Source: Cyclaneusma minus
Taxonomy: Eukaryota; Ascomycota; Leotiomycetes; Marthamycetales; Marthamycetaceae
Length of the DNA: 64,000 bases
Direction of reading: 5' to 3'
NCBI GenBank assembly: GCA_037179335.1
Contig: JAKZHN010000009.1
Span: 434,001 to 498,000 of the forward strand
Part shown: piece after piece, positions 49,309 to 59,900 of the stretch
Position numbering within the stretch: the first letter of the stretch is position 1
Layout: every line of letters starts with the position of its first letter
The notes under the pieces: model-generated
What the model was told of the DNA's origin: nothing
Database searches by the model: none
Seen by the model: the letters and a program-made list of their open reading frames with translations, nothing else
Made by a program: the position numbers and the translations under genes

Positions 49309-49437
49309 TATTAATTACCAAGGCAAGGGTTTAATTATATATAGAAAAAGCGATAAATGTCTATTATGGGTGGCTGCAGGTCTTTAAGGGACCTGGAGCG
49401 CTGCGCTAGTCTTAGCGCCAAGGCTAGGGAGTCAACA
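49309..49437 (-). repeat. 5' LTR of the copia element
   Basis: 129 bp, the same length as 32070-32198. Its outer end, TGTTGAC on the minus strand, borders CTAGC (49438-49442), and the sequence beyond is ordinary island DNA. The minus-strand primer-binding site begins at 49308. Confidence 0.9.
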
Positions 49438-49442
49438 CTAGC

Positions 49443-49716
49443 ACTCTATGCTTCGAAGTCACTTGCAAGTTTTGTAATCGCTTGCATCAAGTACCATCAT
49501 CATAGCCAGCATGACTCAAATTCTACAACCGCCTGAGTAAGGCTGCCTACTTCTGCGTTCATCCACAGTCATAGCATCTATCAGCAGTTGTACACGGCGA
49601 TCAGATGCATTGGTCAGGTGACTCGTCCCTGGCGCAAGCAACCTAGCGGGATGGCCTTCAAACAGTACTGCGAGCCAGACACGATAGAAATCGAGCGTGA
49701 TCAAATGCACTCGTGA
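49443..49716 (+). pseudogene. Coding relic upstream of the unidentified gene
   Basis: From about 49569 the + strand reads IYQQLYTAIRCIGQ and AFKQYCEPDTIEIERDQMHS, then TGA at 49714-49716. The second string matches the relic near 27650 in island I. The frame is the same as that of the next gene, and after this single TGA it stays open through a hydrophobic segment into it. It may be a decayed N-terminal region of that gene or a separate fragment. A nearby ATG (49511) would need a 32-nt intron, which is too short. Confidence 0.45.
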
Positions 49717-49845
49717 CTGCCCATAGCACTTCTTTCCTCCATCTTATATACAGCCAAGATCTACATCCTCGTCTCCTTCCTTCTCGTCTTCTTTGTAACC
49801 GCAGTCTGGCTTTCTTATCCTCAAAGCGAAGTAAGGCTAGAGACT

Positions 49846-50448
49846 ATGACTCCAGAAATTACCGCCGAGATCATGGCATCTAGTCCTCTTTACGATCCCG
49901 CGCCTGGTACAGTACCGATCGATAAGATTGTAACATCACCTGAACTGAAGCATCACCGTCTATCTGACCACGTGGAGGGAGTATTGACGGCAGCAATGGC
50001 GCTAGGATTCATCCTGGACAAGCATTACCGCTACTTCGAAACCACTCACATATGGGAGAACAAGAAGTGGGACAGACCAAGAGACTTCAGAGTCCATGAA
50101 GGCCGGCCTTTTCTGGGCCCAGATGGAGGAGTGATAAGCATCGACCATGCATGTGGGCGCGATATTCGAGCTCCTATTGGGAACCTTGGCGGAACTCGGT
50201 ACGATGGTGGTGATGCTAGTCTTCCGGACTCGTCGTATAACATCTATACGTGGGTTAGTCACCCCGATGCTGAGATGTGGGCGGCACGGGTATTCAATGC
50301 TGGTCGGCGGCCACTGAATGTATGGGATGAGGCGATAAAGATCCCCGTACTGTGGAAACCCGAGCCAGACGATGTTCCTACCTCGCCTAGTCCTTCGGAA
50401 AAAGCCATTACTACCAAGCCTATCTCTACTACCAAGCCTATCCCTTAG
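49846..50448 (+). CDS. Unidentified protein (200 aa), N-terminus uncertain
   Basis: The open frame is 200 codons from the ATG at 49846. I do not recognise the family. Features seen: a mixed, ordinary protein composition with Trp/Tyr-rich stretches (HYRYFETTHIWENKKWDRP, YNIYTWVSHPDAEMWAARVF) and a C-terminal Pro/Ser/Thr tail with KAITTKPISTTKP. The frame is open upstream to the TGA at 49714 and encodes IYILVSFLLVFFVTAVW, a convincing membrane helix just before the ATG. There is no ATG in that extension. The real protein may therefore be a single-pass membrane protein whose start lies in an unrecognised exon, or the upstream part may be dead. It is the first gene after the copia insertion. Confidence 0.55.
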   Translation: MTPEITAEIMASSPLYDPAPGTVPIDKIVTSPELKHHRLSDHVEGVLTAAMALGFILDKHYRYFETTHIWENKKWDRPRDFRVHEGRPFLGPDGGVISIDHACGRDIRAPIGNLGGTRYDGGDASLPDSSYNIYTWVSHPDAEMWAARVFNAGRRPLNVWDEAIKIPVLWKPEPDDVPTSPSPSEKAITTKPISTTKPIP

Positions 50449-52540
50449 GACAGGCGAAGGGGCGGGTAAGTGTTCCTGATCTTGGGCTTCTTGGTGTGTA
50501 TATACTGACATGTGTTCCTAGGTCGCTTCCATGACACACCTTTGCTTTCACAGGGATTTGCTTGCTCGAAAAGTCCTGCTTCCCAAGACACTCGCCGAGA
50601 ACTCTTCTTTACAGAAACGGACGGTAGTGCCAGGCAGTAGGACTATCTGTTGAGGGCCACGGCAGGAGCAGAATTGAAGTTAAAATTTCCACTGTAACCC
50701 ATTTTCTAGATGTCCCCCCTCATCAAACGTGATTCTTGCCTGCTGCTGTCGAGTTTGCTTGTTGCTGTCAGTAACATTGAAATTCCCCATATGTGATTGA
50801 GAAATTCCACGAGCATTCTAATGTCGTGCAATTTATCTGCTGTTGTTGTGGCTTGATGCTGGCGTGGTTTCCCTGTCGAGAGAAAGCAGCGCCAATTTTG
50901 CATCCCACAGAAAAGAGGGGGAGGTCCCCAAAGCAGTGTGGTAATGTGATTACTCACTACAATTCAATTTCCTCAGCTCTTGTGTTGAAGTTGTCTTCAG
51001 TAATGCCGCAATTCTCGAGTTTTTATATCTGCTGACGAAGGCCTTGGGTGATCTGGAAGCAGCGGAAGTCATGCTTGTCTCCGGAAAACTGCACTTCTGC
51101 ATTAGGTAAATGCGTGATCGACACGTGCCACGACCAGAAATAGTGATCTCTGCTCTCTTGAGATCTCCCACAACTATAAAATGGCCTGCGGAATGCCATT
51201 GAGAGAACAAGAAACGAAGCCTGATGATCAGACTGTGACCTCCACCGAATTATCAGGGTTGCGTTTAGCCCGCAGTCCTAGAACCGAAAAAGGTCAGGAT
51301 GCTCCGCAGCTCGATCTTGGCTATCCACGTCCATGCTCCGAGCTTGCGGCTCTGTAGGGATTCAAACATTCTACATTCGGTACTGTTGCTCCGTCGGACT
51401 GCTGTCGTGGCATCCCGCTATCGTCATTCGTCATTCGCATTGTTGCCATTCTCGGTCCTGGAATGTGACATGGCAAGAAATGAAATTCGTGCATCACAGA
51501 TGAAGTGTTCTGGGACGACCTCGTTGGCGTGGAAGCAACTGTGCTGAGGAAGGTATCCGATCCGGTATTGGTGCTTTGGTTCTGCCTTAACTTGGAGGGC
51601 ACTTCGTGGCTTTTTATATTTGTTGGCAAAAGAGCTTGGTAAGGGTCTCTAGCTCTTAGATAGTCATGTGCCTGCCCATGGAACCTTTCTATCCCCCATT
51701 CTATGAAACCATACGGTCCCTTGTAGTCGAGACCGCGGATTGTGAGACCACCGGAGGTAAACGTACCTCGAATTCTCGGTGCAGATCTTGAATCTTGATA
51801 GCTCAAAAGATCACCATAACCCTCACATCATTTTATCATGAGATGCTTCGTCGCTACCACCAAATCCCTCATCTTGCTCAAGGTCCCGTGTTCTGTGGTC
51901 AGCGTGGCAGGAAACACGAATTTTAGAGACTGGCGAAGCTTAGACCCAGCCCACCAATTACCTACATACCGTGAAAGTCCTGGACAGTGATGGTGGAGTA
52001 GGGGAGGGGGGTTCCCGTTCCTCAGTCCTAACAGTGGGCTCCGCTCGAATCGATCAGCAATCTTTCAAGCAAAACACATATAATCGGAGTTTATCCCCGC
52101 GCTCACCATGACTCCTGGCGAGTCTTCTGCTGCCACTTTGATGTGTTGATTGGTACAGACTTTTTTGACCTTGGTACCTACGTTGTGGTCGTCATGCACG
52201 TTGTTTGTGGTTGACCTCTGTCGAACATGCACGAGGTTTGACGGCTGGTCCGTGCATGCCGTCGTGGCGCGTGGGTTCGTTAGCGTGATGCACAGCCGGC
52301 GTGGCTTGGCGTGGCGGTGCCAAGGGGTCGGGATCGACCAAGCAGACCCGATGTTCAAAGCGGGCAGGGCAGCCAATCAGCGTCAAGGCCCCTCCAGTCA
52401 GAGAATCCGACGCCAAAATATTTTGTTGTTTCGCTTCAAAGCTGCCATCGCTCCCAATAATGATATAAAATCCGGAGATCCGTGGAGCTGTATCAATCAC
52501 GGAAGCAGTCGCCGAAGTTCTTCTATTGCAGCTCTCCAAT
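50449..52540. other. Long intergenic region before the channel gene
   Basis: About 2.1 kb without a supported gene. A minus-strand open frame of 161 codons (51321-51806) has no recognisable domain and I leave it uncalled. The stretch 52190-52330 repeats words such as CATGCACG and TGGCGTGG and is presumably part of the promoter. Confidence 0.45.
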
Positions 52541-55066
52541 ATGTCGAGCCAGTCCTCCGTGGCGGACCACCACCACGGTCCTGTGCTACCGCATATTGAC
52601 AACGAGGAACCGTTCGTGGCCATTGTCAAGAAGCTGTCATTGTGAGTTTGTGGCCGAGTCGGATCTGACTCTCATTGCCAGATGTAATAACTGACTGGTT
52701 GAAGTTACATTTGCGATGCAATCACTCTGCCTTCGAGTATTGAGCAATTGCGAACTACCCATGCTGGAACCTCTATTCGGGTTCTCACTGAGCATCTCGT
52801 CAAGAGTGTCACGAACCCTGCCATTGTGAATTCATTGCTGCATGTATCCGCCCATGAAGCTTGCCAACTTAGCTAACATGAGGCGCAGAATACTCAAATG
52901 GCATTTTTCGTCTCTCGACCAAGATGACCGAGGTATCAACGAGACTCGTGCCAATGCTTGCGAGGTCCTCGCTTGGAGGTTTTTAAGTCACCTCCCCGAA
53001 CGAGATGCCATTGACTATGCGCTCTGGGAGCTGCCGCCATGCGGAATCGTCCACCATCACGAGGACACAGACTGCTCCGCTCCTGGACCAGCAAGCCCAA
53101 GTGAGAGAGCATCCACCGATGTGGACGAGCGCACCAGTTTGCTGCCACAATTCAGGGGTCAAGACCACCCAACCTCACCAACACCCAGTCTCCGACCCCC
53201 CAAAAGCAAGCGCGAGCGTCTCATGAGATCTGTATCTCACATCGCCAATTCAATCCATGACTCAGACGACGAAGAAGAAGACCCCACCTCCGCCTTTATC
53301 GGCCTCAACGCCCTGGAAATCGCCGCCGTAGCCGACTGCAAGAAATTCCTTAGCCAGAGAATCGTACAGAAGATTGTCAACGGCATTTGGATTGGCGAAA
53401 TCACTTTCTGGGAATCCATCAGTCCAAACACCAAAAAGAAGGCCCAGTGGTACAACAAACACAAATCAGACCCCTTTACCAGACTTCGAGTACCCAGATA
53501 CATCAAGGCTTTCGAGGTAGTCTTCTTTCTCACATTCTTGGCTTTGTATTATGCCGTCCTCGTCGAACGAAACCCATACAAAATCACACCACTGGAAATA
53601 CTTCTCTACTTCTGGATCGCCGCTTTTGCCTACGATGAACTCAGCGAGTTCATAGACGCTGGGTCGCTGTTCTACTCTGTCGACTTCTGGAATACCTGGG
53701 ATCTGGCCATCATTCTCGTAGGGATAGCATTCCTGATAGCGAGAATTGTGGGCATGGTGAAGGATAGTGATAAGATCATCGACACAGCTTTTGATATCCT
53801 GTCTCTGGAAGCACTATTTCTGGTGCCGAGGATCTGCTCGCTGCTGAGTCTGCATCCTTACTTTGGCACTCTGATTCCTTGCCTGAAAGGGATGACGAAG
53901 GACTTTGTCAAGTTTATGGCTATTGTTGCTATTCTCTACCTGGGGTTCTTGACAACTTTCAGTCTGCTGGGGAGAGATCACTTTACGTTGAAGCACATGT
54001 CGTGGACGTTGGTCAAAGTATTCTTCGGGTCGACTTATCTTGGATTTGTCAGTGTCTTTCTTGCCGAAGCTTTGAGAACGAGGTGCTAACATTAAACGTA
54101 GGACATAATGAATGACGTATGCAATACGAGGTCTCAAAATATCATAGTAAGCAGCTGACAATATCCGCAGATATCACCTCACCTAGGCCCTCCACTTATG
54201 GTATTCTTATTCCCGACACAAATATTCATACAGCGTCCATGGCTAATTCGTCTCTAGATGGTCTTCATAATCATGACGAACATCCTGTTAATCACATCCC
54301 TGACAAGTATCATGAGCGATAGCTTCAGAAGAGTAAGTCCGACCTCCGTCAAAACCCGGCACAATCAAGCTAATGAATTCCAGGTAATCGCCCAGGCACG
54401 AGACGAGTACCTGTTTGTCTACAGCGTCTACGTCCTCGAAGTAAGCCCCCTCACATCCCCATCCATCATATCCCATTTACCCGGTCCCACCCCTTGTTCC
54501 ATCTTCTCAAGAACCCCATAACTAACACCCACACCCCACAGGCCTCAACAAGCAACCGCCTAACCCACTTCTACCCACCCCTCAACCTCATCCCCCTAAT
54601 CTTCGTCCGCCCCCTCCGCCTCCTCCTCCCCGCCGACTCCATCCGCTCCATCCGCATCCTCCTCCTCAAAACCACCCACTCCCCCGTCGTCCTCTGCATC
54701 TACGTTTTCGAATCCCTGCACCAATGGTTCCGCGGCGACATTTCCGTCTTCAACCATTCAACGGAAGGGAAATTGAAAACTAAGAAGTCGAGACCGTTTT
54801 TGGTGGATCGGAGTAAGATGGGGATGCTGGATCCGTTGGGGGCGGTGAATGGGCCGAGTACGCCGATGAAGGGAGACGGGGGGAATGCTGGGAATGCTGG
54901 GGGCAAGAATGGGGAGGAGGGCATGGGGTTGGGGAGGGATCAGGTGGAGATTGTGACGGAGAGGGAGGCGAGGTTGGAGGCGAAGGTGGAGGATTTGAGT
55001 GTGAAGATTGATGAGTTGACGGCGCTGATTATCAATATGCAGGGGAGCAAGCCGATGGTTCATTGA
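52541..55066 (+). CDS. yvc1: Vacuolar TRP-type Ca2+ channel, Yvc1-like (about 699 aa)
   Basis: Eight exons are read: 52541-52641, 52705-52843, 52889-54047, 54102-54116, 54171-54200, 54258-54332, 54384-54440 and 54542-55066. The family signature runs IEQLRTTHAGTSIR, then KWHFSSLDQDDRGINETR, with an acidic linker (HDSDDEEEDP). Membrane segments lie at about residues 283-305, 316-337, 345-369, 381-401, 421-441 and 478-502. The pore region FFGSTYLGFDIMND is completed by a 15-nt microexon. The S6 region is GPPLMMVFIIMTNILLITSL. The C-terminus holds NRLTHFYPPLNLIPL and a coiled coil (EREARLEAKVEDLSVKID). Yvc1 releases Ca2+ from the vacuole. One problem: exons 2 and 3 join one base out of frame at 52843/52889, so there is an indel, an assembly error, or a splice site I misread. 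Confidence 0.85.
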
Positions 55067-55628
55067 GAAAGCGGCGTATGTGTTTAGATAGTAGATGTGC
55101 AGTGCGTCAAAATGTATAGGGACCACTGCTTGCAGATACCGCGATGATTCCATGAAATGATCTTTCTCTTGGCTATCCGTAGCTATACTACTGCCATAAC
55201 ATCACCCTTATCCTTGCAGTTCTGAAGGTTCAAGAACCTTCCTTACCTTTCATTCTATCACCAGTGGGTCTGACAACCCTGTGATTCAGGTGTCCCTTTG
55301 CTTCTCTCAATCATTCCTACAACAGTCCGGGCGCTGTTGATTGGGAAATAGCTTGTGCCCACCTGTCTTCATGTCATGTTTTCATCCCTTGTCCTGAGCC
55401 ACTATTTGGGCTTGTTAAGACTCTCTCGCAGAGTTGCAAATATCCAGGCCATGTTTTGTCCCTTGTCTTAAGCCACTATGAGGGCTTGTTCAGATTCCCG
55501 CGCAGAGTTGAAAATACCCACGGGGTTTCATGTTTTACCGCTTGTCTGAAGCCACTATTTGGACTTGTTCAACTCCCTCGCAGGGTTGCAAATATCCAGG
55601 TCTGATGGTGTGTGTTTCGTTTCCAACC
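55067..55628. other. 3' flank of yvc1 with a triplicated repeat
   Basis: The main content is three tandem copies of a unit of about 77 bp (55375-55603), listed separately. Nothing else is supported. Confidence 0.5.
55375..55603 (+). repeat. Three tandem units of about 75-79 bp
   Basis: Units begin with CATGTTTT near 55375, 55450 and 55529. Each carries CTTGTC.T.AGCCACTAT, GGGCTTGTT or GGACTTGTT, and CGCAG.GTTG.AAATA.CCA in the same order. Divergence is moderate. It lies in the non-coding interval between yvc1 and the small frame at 55629. Confidence 0.85.
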
Positions 55629-55832
55629 ATGTTCTCCTTTCCATCAATCGTACCAGCTACTATCCTGCGTTCCATAGTTTGTGCTGGCTGGCTCTCTGTC
55701 TTTCGCCTCGCCCTCCTCAATCCAAGTATTCAATCGGAATTCGCCAGCTTCTACCAGTCTCACCGGTCGGCTCTTGGCACCGCCCAGATCGCGGCCGATG
55801 CTTTGACTGTCGCCTTTGTCGCCGGTCTGTAA
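55629..55832 (+). CDS. Possible small protein (67 aa)
   Basis: The frame MFSFPSIVPATILRSIVCAG... has mixed hydrophobic and helical composition (ATILRSIVCAGWLSVFRLAL, TAQIAADALTVAFVAGL). No family is recognised. It ends 44 bp before the stop of the convergent rev7 gene, and the frame is open further upstream into the third tandem repeat. It could equally be untranslated sequence. Confidence 0.3.
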   Translation: MFSFPSIVPATILRSIVCAGWLSVFRLALLNPSIQSEFASFYQSHRSALGTAQIAADALTVAFVAGL

Positions 55833-55875
55833 AGATGGTACTGAGGGGATCCAAGGTTGAGGGTGCTGTGTCTTA

Positions 55876-56550
55876 TTAGCTTCCTACTTTTTTCCACAAT
55901 GGTTTCGTCATCAGAATCTCCAAACTTACTCCAATAGGTGGCTCAGCCTCGTCCTTCAAGTCAATTGACACAGTGAATGTGCATTCTTCTGGCAAATCAC
56001 CTAATTTGCTTACACGATAGACCAACATCCTGATCGCGGCTCTCAGCTGCTCCTCCACATCTGCAGCAACGATATCCCTCTTCAACCGTCGCCTCTGCAG
56101 CCCTTCTCGCATATCTTCTGCTGTATTTTCCCTCTCCTTCCCCTTCTCCTCCCCCTCCACCTTCTCCCTTGGCGCAAAGGGCGTTAACCTTTCCTTCGCG
56201 CCCACTTGCGGAAATCCAGACACATCAAACATAAAGCGTTCCATAACCTTCTCATCCCTTGAATAAATCACCACGGCCACTAGCGCAACAGTCCCTTTGA
56301 TCATTTGATCCTCAACATTGGCAACGGCAGTTTTTATCCATTGACTGACTTCAGGATGCAGGTTTTGGCGTACGGGGAAATTGTAGGCTCTGGCGGAGAC
56401 GAAGGTGCTGGCGGGATAGAGGGCGCGTTCGTAGAGAATGGTGTGGATTGCGATGATGAGGAATTCGGAGAATGTTTGGATGAGGGATAGCTGGGTTTGC
56501 AGGAGTTCTTTGGGGGGGTGGCGTGGAGCGATGGCGGCGGCGGTGGCCAT
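55876..56550 (-). CDS. rev7: HORMA-domain protein, Rev7/MAD2B-like (224 aa)
   Basis: A single exon. Residues about 20-215 fit the HORMA fold of Rev7/MAD2L2: an N-terminal FLIIAIHTILYERALYP helix, the RAYNFPVRQNLHPEVSQWI block, VALVAVVIYSRDEKVMERF (the strand followed by the ERF/EKF motif), and the late strand PEECTFTVSIDLKDEAEPP. A charged insert (about 135-165, EKVEGEEKGKERENTAEDMR) replaces the shorter loop of animal proteins. Rev7 is the regulatory subunit of DNA polymerase zeta in translesion synthesis and binds Rev3 and Rev1 through its safety-belt region. It is transcribed divergently from the importin gene, with about 405 bp between the start codons. Confidence 0.85.
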   Translation of the reverse strand: MATAAAIAPRHPPKELLQTQLSLIQTFSEFLIIAIHTILYERALYPASTFVSARAYNFPVRQNLHPEVSQWIKTAVANVEDQMIKGTVALVAVVIYSRDEKVMERFMFDVSGFPQVGAKERLTPFAPREKVEGEEKGKERENTAEDMREGLQRRRLKRDIVAADVEEQLRAAIRMLVYRVSKLGDLPEECTFTVSIDLKDEAEPPIGVSLEILMTKPLWKKVGS

Positions 56551-56955
56551 GGTTGAAAGTGTCGGACGGTGGTCGCGGGTTGAAGCTAAATCGGTTGGAG
56601 CAAGTTAATGTGGATGCGGGGATGATGGCGATGTTGTCCAAAGTTTGCTACCATTTTTGCGGTAGCTTTGTCTGTCGCAGTTTCATTTCCTGTCGACGGG
56701 ATAAGCATTCCCAAACTCGTCGTTAGGTAACCACCGCGACGGTTCTCCGGCGATCCATCGCGCTATCACGTGATAGTCTTGGCAAAAAGCTCTACCGCCT
56801 CGCGCCTTTCCATAAAAATCAAGCGTACGCATTCTGCCAATCCCCTCGACATCCCGAGCGAACCCAAGTTTGCCCCCGCAGCCACTACATAACCACACGT
56901 CCCGCGCCCAATCAACTTGCATCTCTAGTTCCGTAACACCGGCGGGAAGCCCACC
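56551..56955. promoter_or_regulatory. Bidirectional promoter between rev7 and kap114
   Basis: 405 bp separate two divergent start codons. A perfect 14-bp palindrome, CTATCACGTGATAG (56763-56776), lies near the middle. Its CACGTG core is the binding site of bHLH factors of the Cbf1 type. No other signal is clear. Confidence 0.5.
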
Positions 56956-59900
56956 ATGGCGTCGATGGAGGACCAGCTTTTACAGCTTCTGGGCGACACG
57001 CAGAGCGCCGCCGAGGGTCCGCGCAAACAGGCGGAGCTGCACCTGCACCAACTGCGCAGGAATGAAGCGTTTCCTACCAGCTTGGCCACCATTGCCAGCC
57101 ATGCCAGCGTATCAACCAACTTGAGACAGTCGGCCCTGTTGGTGCTGAGGGGCTTTGTTGAGAAGAACTGGGAGGGTTTGGCTGAGGGTGGTCCTTTGGT
57201 GCACATTTCCGATGCGTCGAAGGAGACCTTGAAGAACCAGCTGTTGGAGCTGGCCGTTACGAGTGGTGATGAGGACCGCAAGGTGCGACATGCTGCGAGG
57301 TCCGTACTTTACTCTGCTGGCGCATCAGGCGCAGCTGGGAGCTGTGGGATCTGCCAATTGGACGATGGCCCCTGATTTTCGAGCTCTAAGGCTAATTGTG
57401 AGAATAGTTACGTTGTCAGCTCAATCGCGAGAGTCGAATTCCCGGAATCCTGGCCGAACCTTTTGCCATCACTCCTCAATACCATCTCGACCGGTTCCGA
57501 TACACAGCTGTACGGCGCACTCAAGGTCTTGTCGGATCTGGTGGAGGACGCCCTGAACGAGGAACAGTTCTTCTCCAGTGCCAGGGATGTCATCAAGGTC
57601 GTCTACGATGTGTCGGTCAACCAAGCACGAAAAGAAACTCTGCGTGCTCTCGCCGTCTCGATCTTCCGAAGCTGTTTCGATATGATGGAAATGGTCAAGG
57701 AGACGAACAACGCGGCAGAGGTCAAGGGTTTCGCAGATGAGGTTCTCTCTGCTTGGTCGCCATTCTTCATGGATGTGATGAAGAGTCGCCTTCCACCACG
57801 ACTGGGCGACAACCAGCGCGATCTTCCCAAAGAGTGGAATGGCATAATAGCCTTGAAGCTGCAGGTTGTCAAGACTTTGATGAAGATTCGGCAAACCTTC
57901 CCTCAATTACTCCTACCACAGAGCCCCGTATTTTTCACTGCTACATGGGAGGAGCTGTCGGCGATGCAGGAGTCCTACAGAGACATGTACATCGACCATG
58001 ATGACCAAGGTCGCCTGGAAGATGCGGACGGATTACCTTACACTCTCGACTTTCTAGTCTTGGAGGAACTGGACTTCTTACAATCGTGCCTCAGGGCACC
58101 CCCAGTCCAGAAGGAGCTCGACGCGCAAATTCAAGCGAACGGAGGCGTGCAAAATACTCCTTGGGTCATGGATGTGATGAAGCTCGCTGTCGCGTACGCA
58201 CAGATTCCGAACGAGGAAGAGGGTCTGTGGGGTATCGACGTGAACCTCTACCTGGCTGAAGAGACTTCTGTCACTGCAAACTACACGGCTCGAACGGCAT
58301 GTGGAGATCTGTTGATCAAGCTCGGCGAGTGGCTCCATCAAGGCGCGGTCGAAGGATTGTTGGCATACACCAAAGTGTTGTTCGCAGACCCAAGCAGCAC
58401 ATGGCGGATGCGTGAAGCTTCGCTAGCACTCCTCACGCAACTTATGAACGATTTCCTCGATGTCGACAAGCCGATTGCTCCGGAAGTCGCGGCCTCTTGG
58501 CTCGAATACATTGATTATGCAGTTACTCGAACAGACGAGGAACTGCTTCGTGCCAGAGGTTACTTGGTTGCAGGAGCTGTTGTACAAACGTACCAGAGCG
58601 AAGCCTTCCTTGGCCTTCTCGACAGAACTATCAAGTCGGTCAATGAGGACGCATCTGAGGTGGTGAGGGTCGCCTGTATCAAATCGATCGAGGGGTATGT
58701 CAAGGCAAACATTGTGGGCGCCGACAGACAAGTACCGATCGCTATGGCTATCTCAGAGTTCCTCAACCAGAAGGATTTATCGGACTTGGAGGAATCAGAT
58801 GACCTCCTTGTCACTTTGGTTGATACCTTGAGAGCTACCATTCGCATTGACGCTCGGATCGCAATCGCACCAGGAAACGGTGTAGTTGACTTACTTTTCA
58901 TGATGGCAAAGTACGGAGCATCTAATGTGCAACTTACTATCCTCGTGGAAGAAGCCTTTGAGGAGATTGTGTCTACCTTGTCTTCCTACGGTACTGAAGC
59001 TTACACAGCACTGTGCACCAAGGTATTACCGACACTGACAGGTGCATTCGATGTCGGAAACATGACCGATGACAATCCCTTGATGTCTCTCGCAACGACA
59101 CTCCTTGCATCCCTCACCGAGAACGGTTCGGAACCGATGCCGCCCGGTTTTATCGCAGCAACCATGCCAAAGCTCAACAGGCTTCTGATGAGCGACGATT
59201 CCGGGGAGATCTTGAGACCTGGTGTGGAGACGATCAAGTTCATGCTCATCCATGACCACCAACAAATGTTTGAGTGGCATGATGAGACTGGCAGATCTGG
59301 TCTCGAGGTATGTTTGTTGATTGTTGACCGTCTTCTCGGTCCTTCGATTGAAGACAACGCTGCCTCTCAAGTTGGAGGACTTGCAGCCGAGCTTGTGGAG
59401 AAGGCCGGCCATGAAAGACTTGGACCATTCCTTCCACAGCTCCTACAGGCAGTAGCATCTCGTCTTGCCACCGCTGAAGCAGCATCATTCATCCAGTCCT
59501 TAATTCTCGTCTTCGCACGCTTGTCATTGGTCGGCGCACACGATGTCGTGGAGTTCCTTAGCCAAATCCAGATCAACGGCCAGAGCGGTCTCCAGATTGT
59601 TCTTAGCAAATGGCTTGAGAACTCTGTCAACTTCGCCGGCTACGATGAGATCCGACAGAACGTCATTGCCCTTTCAAAACTCTACAGCATCAATGACCCT
59701 CGTGTCACCCAAACCATGGTCAAAGGCGACCTTATCATCACCAAGAGCAACCGTATCATGACCCGCTCGCAGACCAAGAACAGTGAGTCACCACCCTCCC
59801 ACCGCCATAGCCCCTTTTGGCCAATCCAAACTCACAACTGTAATCCAGACCCTGACCAATACACGATCATCCCGGCCCCCCTGAAAATCATCAAAGTCCT

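Larger units (their letters stand above)
32070..49437 (-). mobile_element. Ty1/copia LTR retrotransposon, decayed, with nested insertions (17.4 kb)
   Basis: Two 129-bp direct LTRs (32070-32198 and 49309-49437) differ only by transitions. A perfect 5-bp target duplication, CTAGC, lies outside both ends (32065-32069 and 49438-49442). The LTR begins TGTTGAC on the minus strand. Next to the 5' LTR (minus, from 49308) GATTATAAGCCC matches the kind of primer-binding site that pairs with the anticodon region of initiator tRNA-Met. Next to the 3' LTR is the polypurine tract AAAGGGGG. Minus-strand pol is readable at 39260-39050: YKAK.VTKGFLK then DYVKIYTGIIKLAFLRI, the start of a copia reverse transcriptase. 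The usual length is about 5 kb; nested elements explain the excess. All frames carry stops. Confidence 0.9.

Noticed and set aside
51321..51806. 161-codon minus-strand frame
   Set aside because: There is no recognisable domain and no supporting promoter or splice signal. It was left as intergenic.
52192..52629. 145-codon minus-strand frame
   Set aside because: It overlaps the first exon and promoter of the channel gene on the other strand and resembles nothing.
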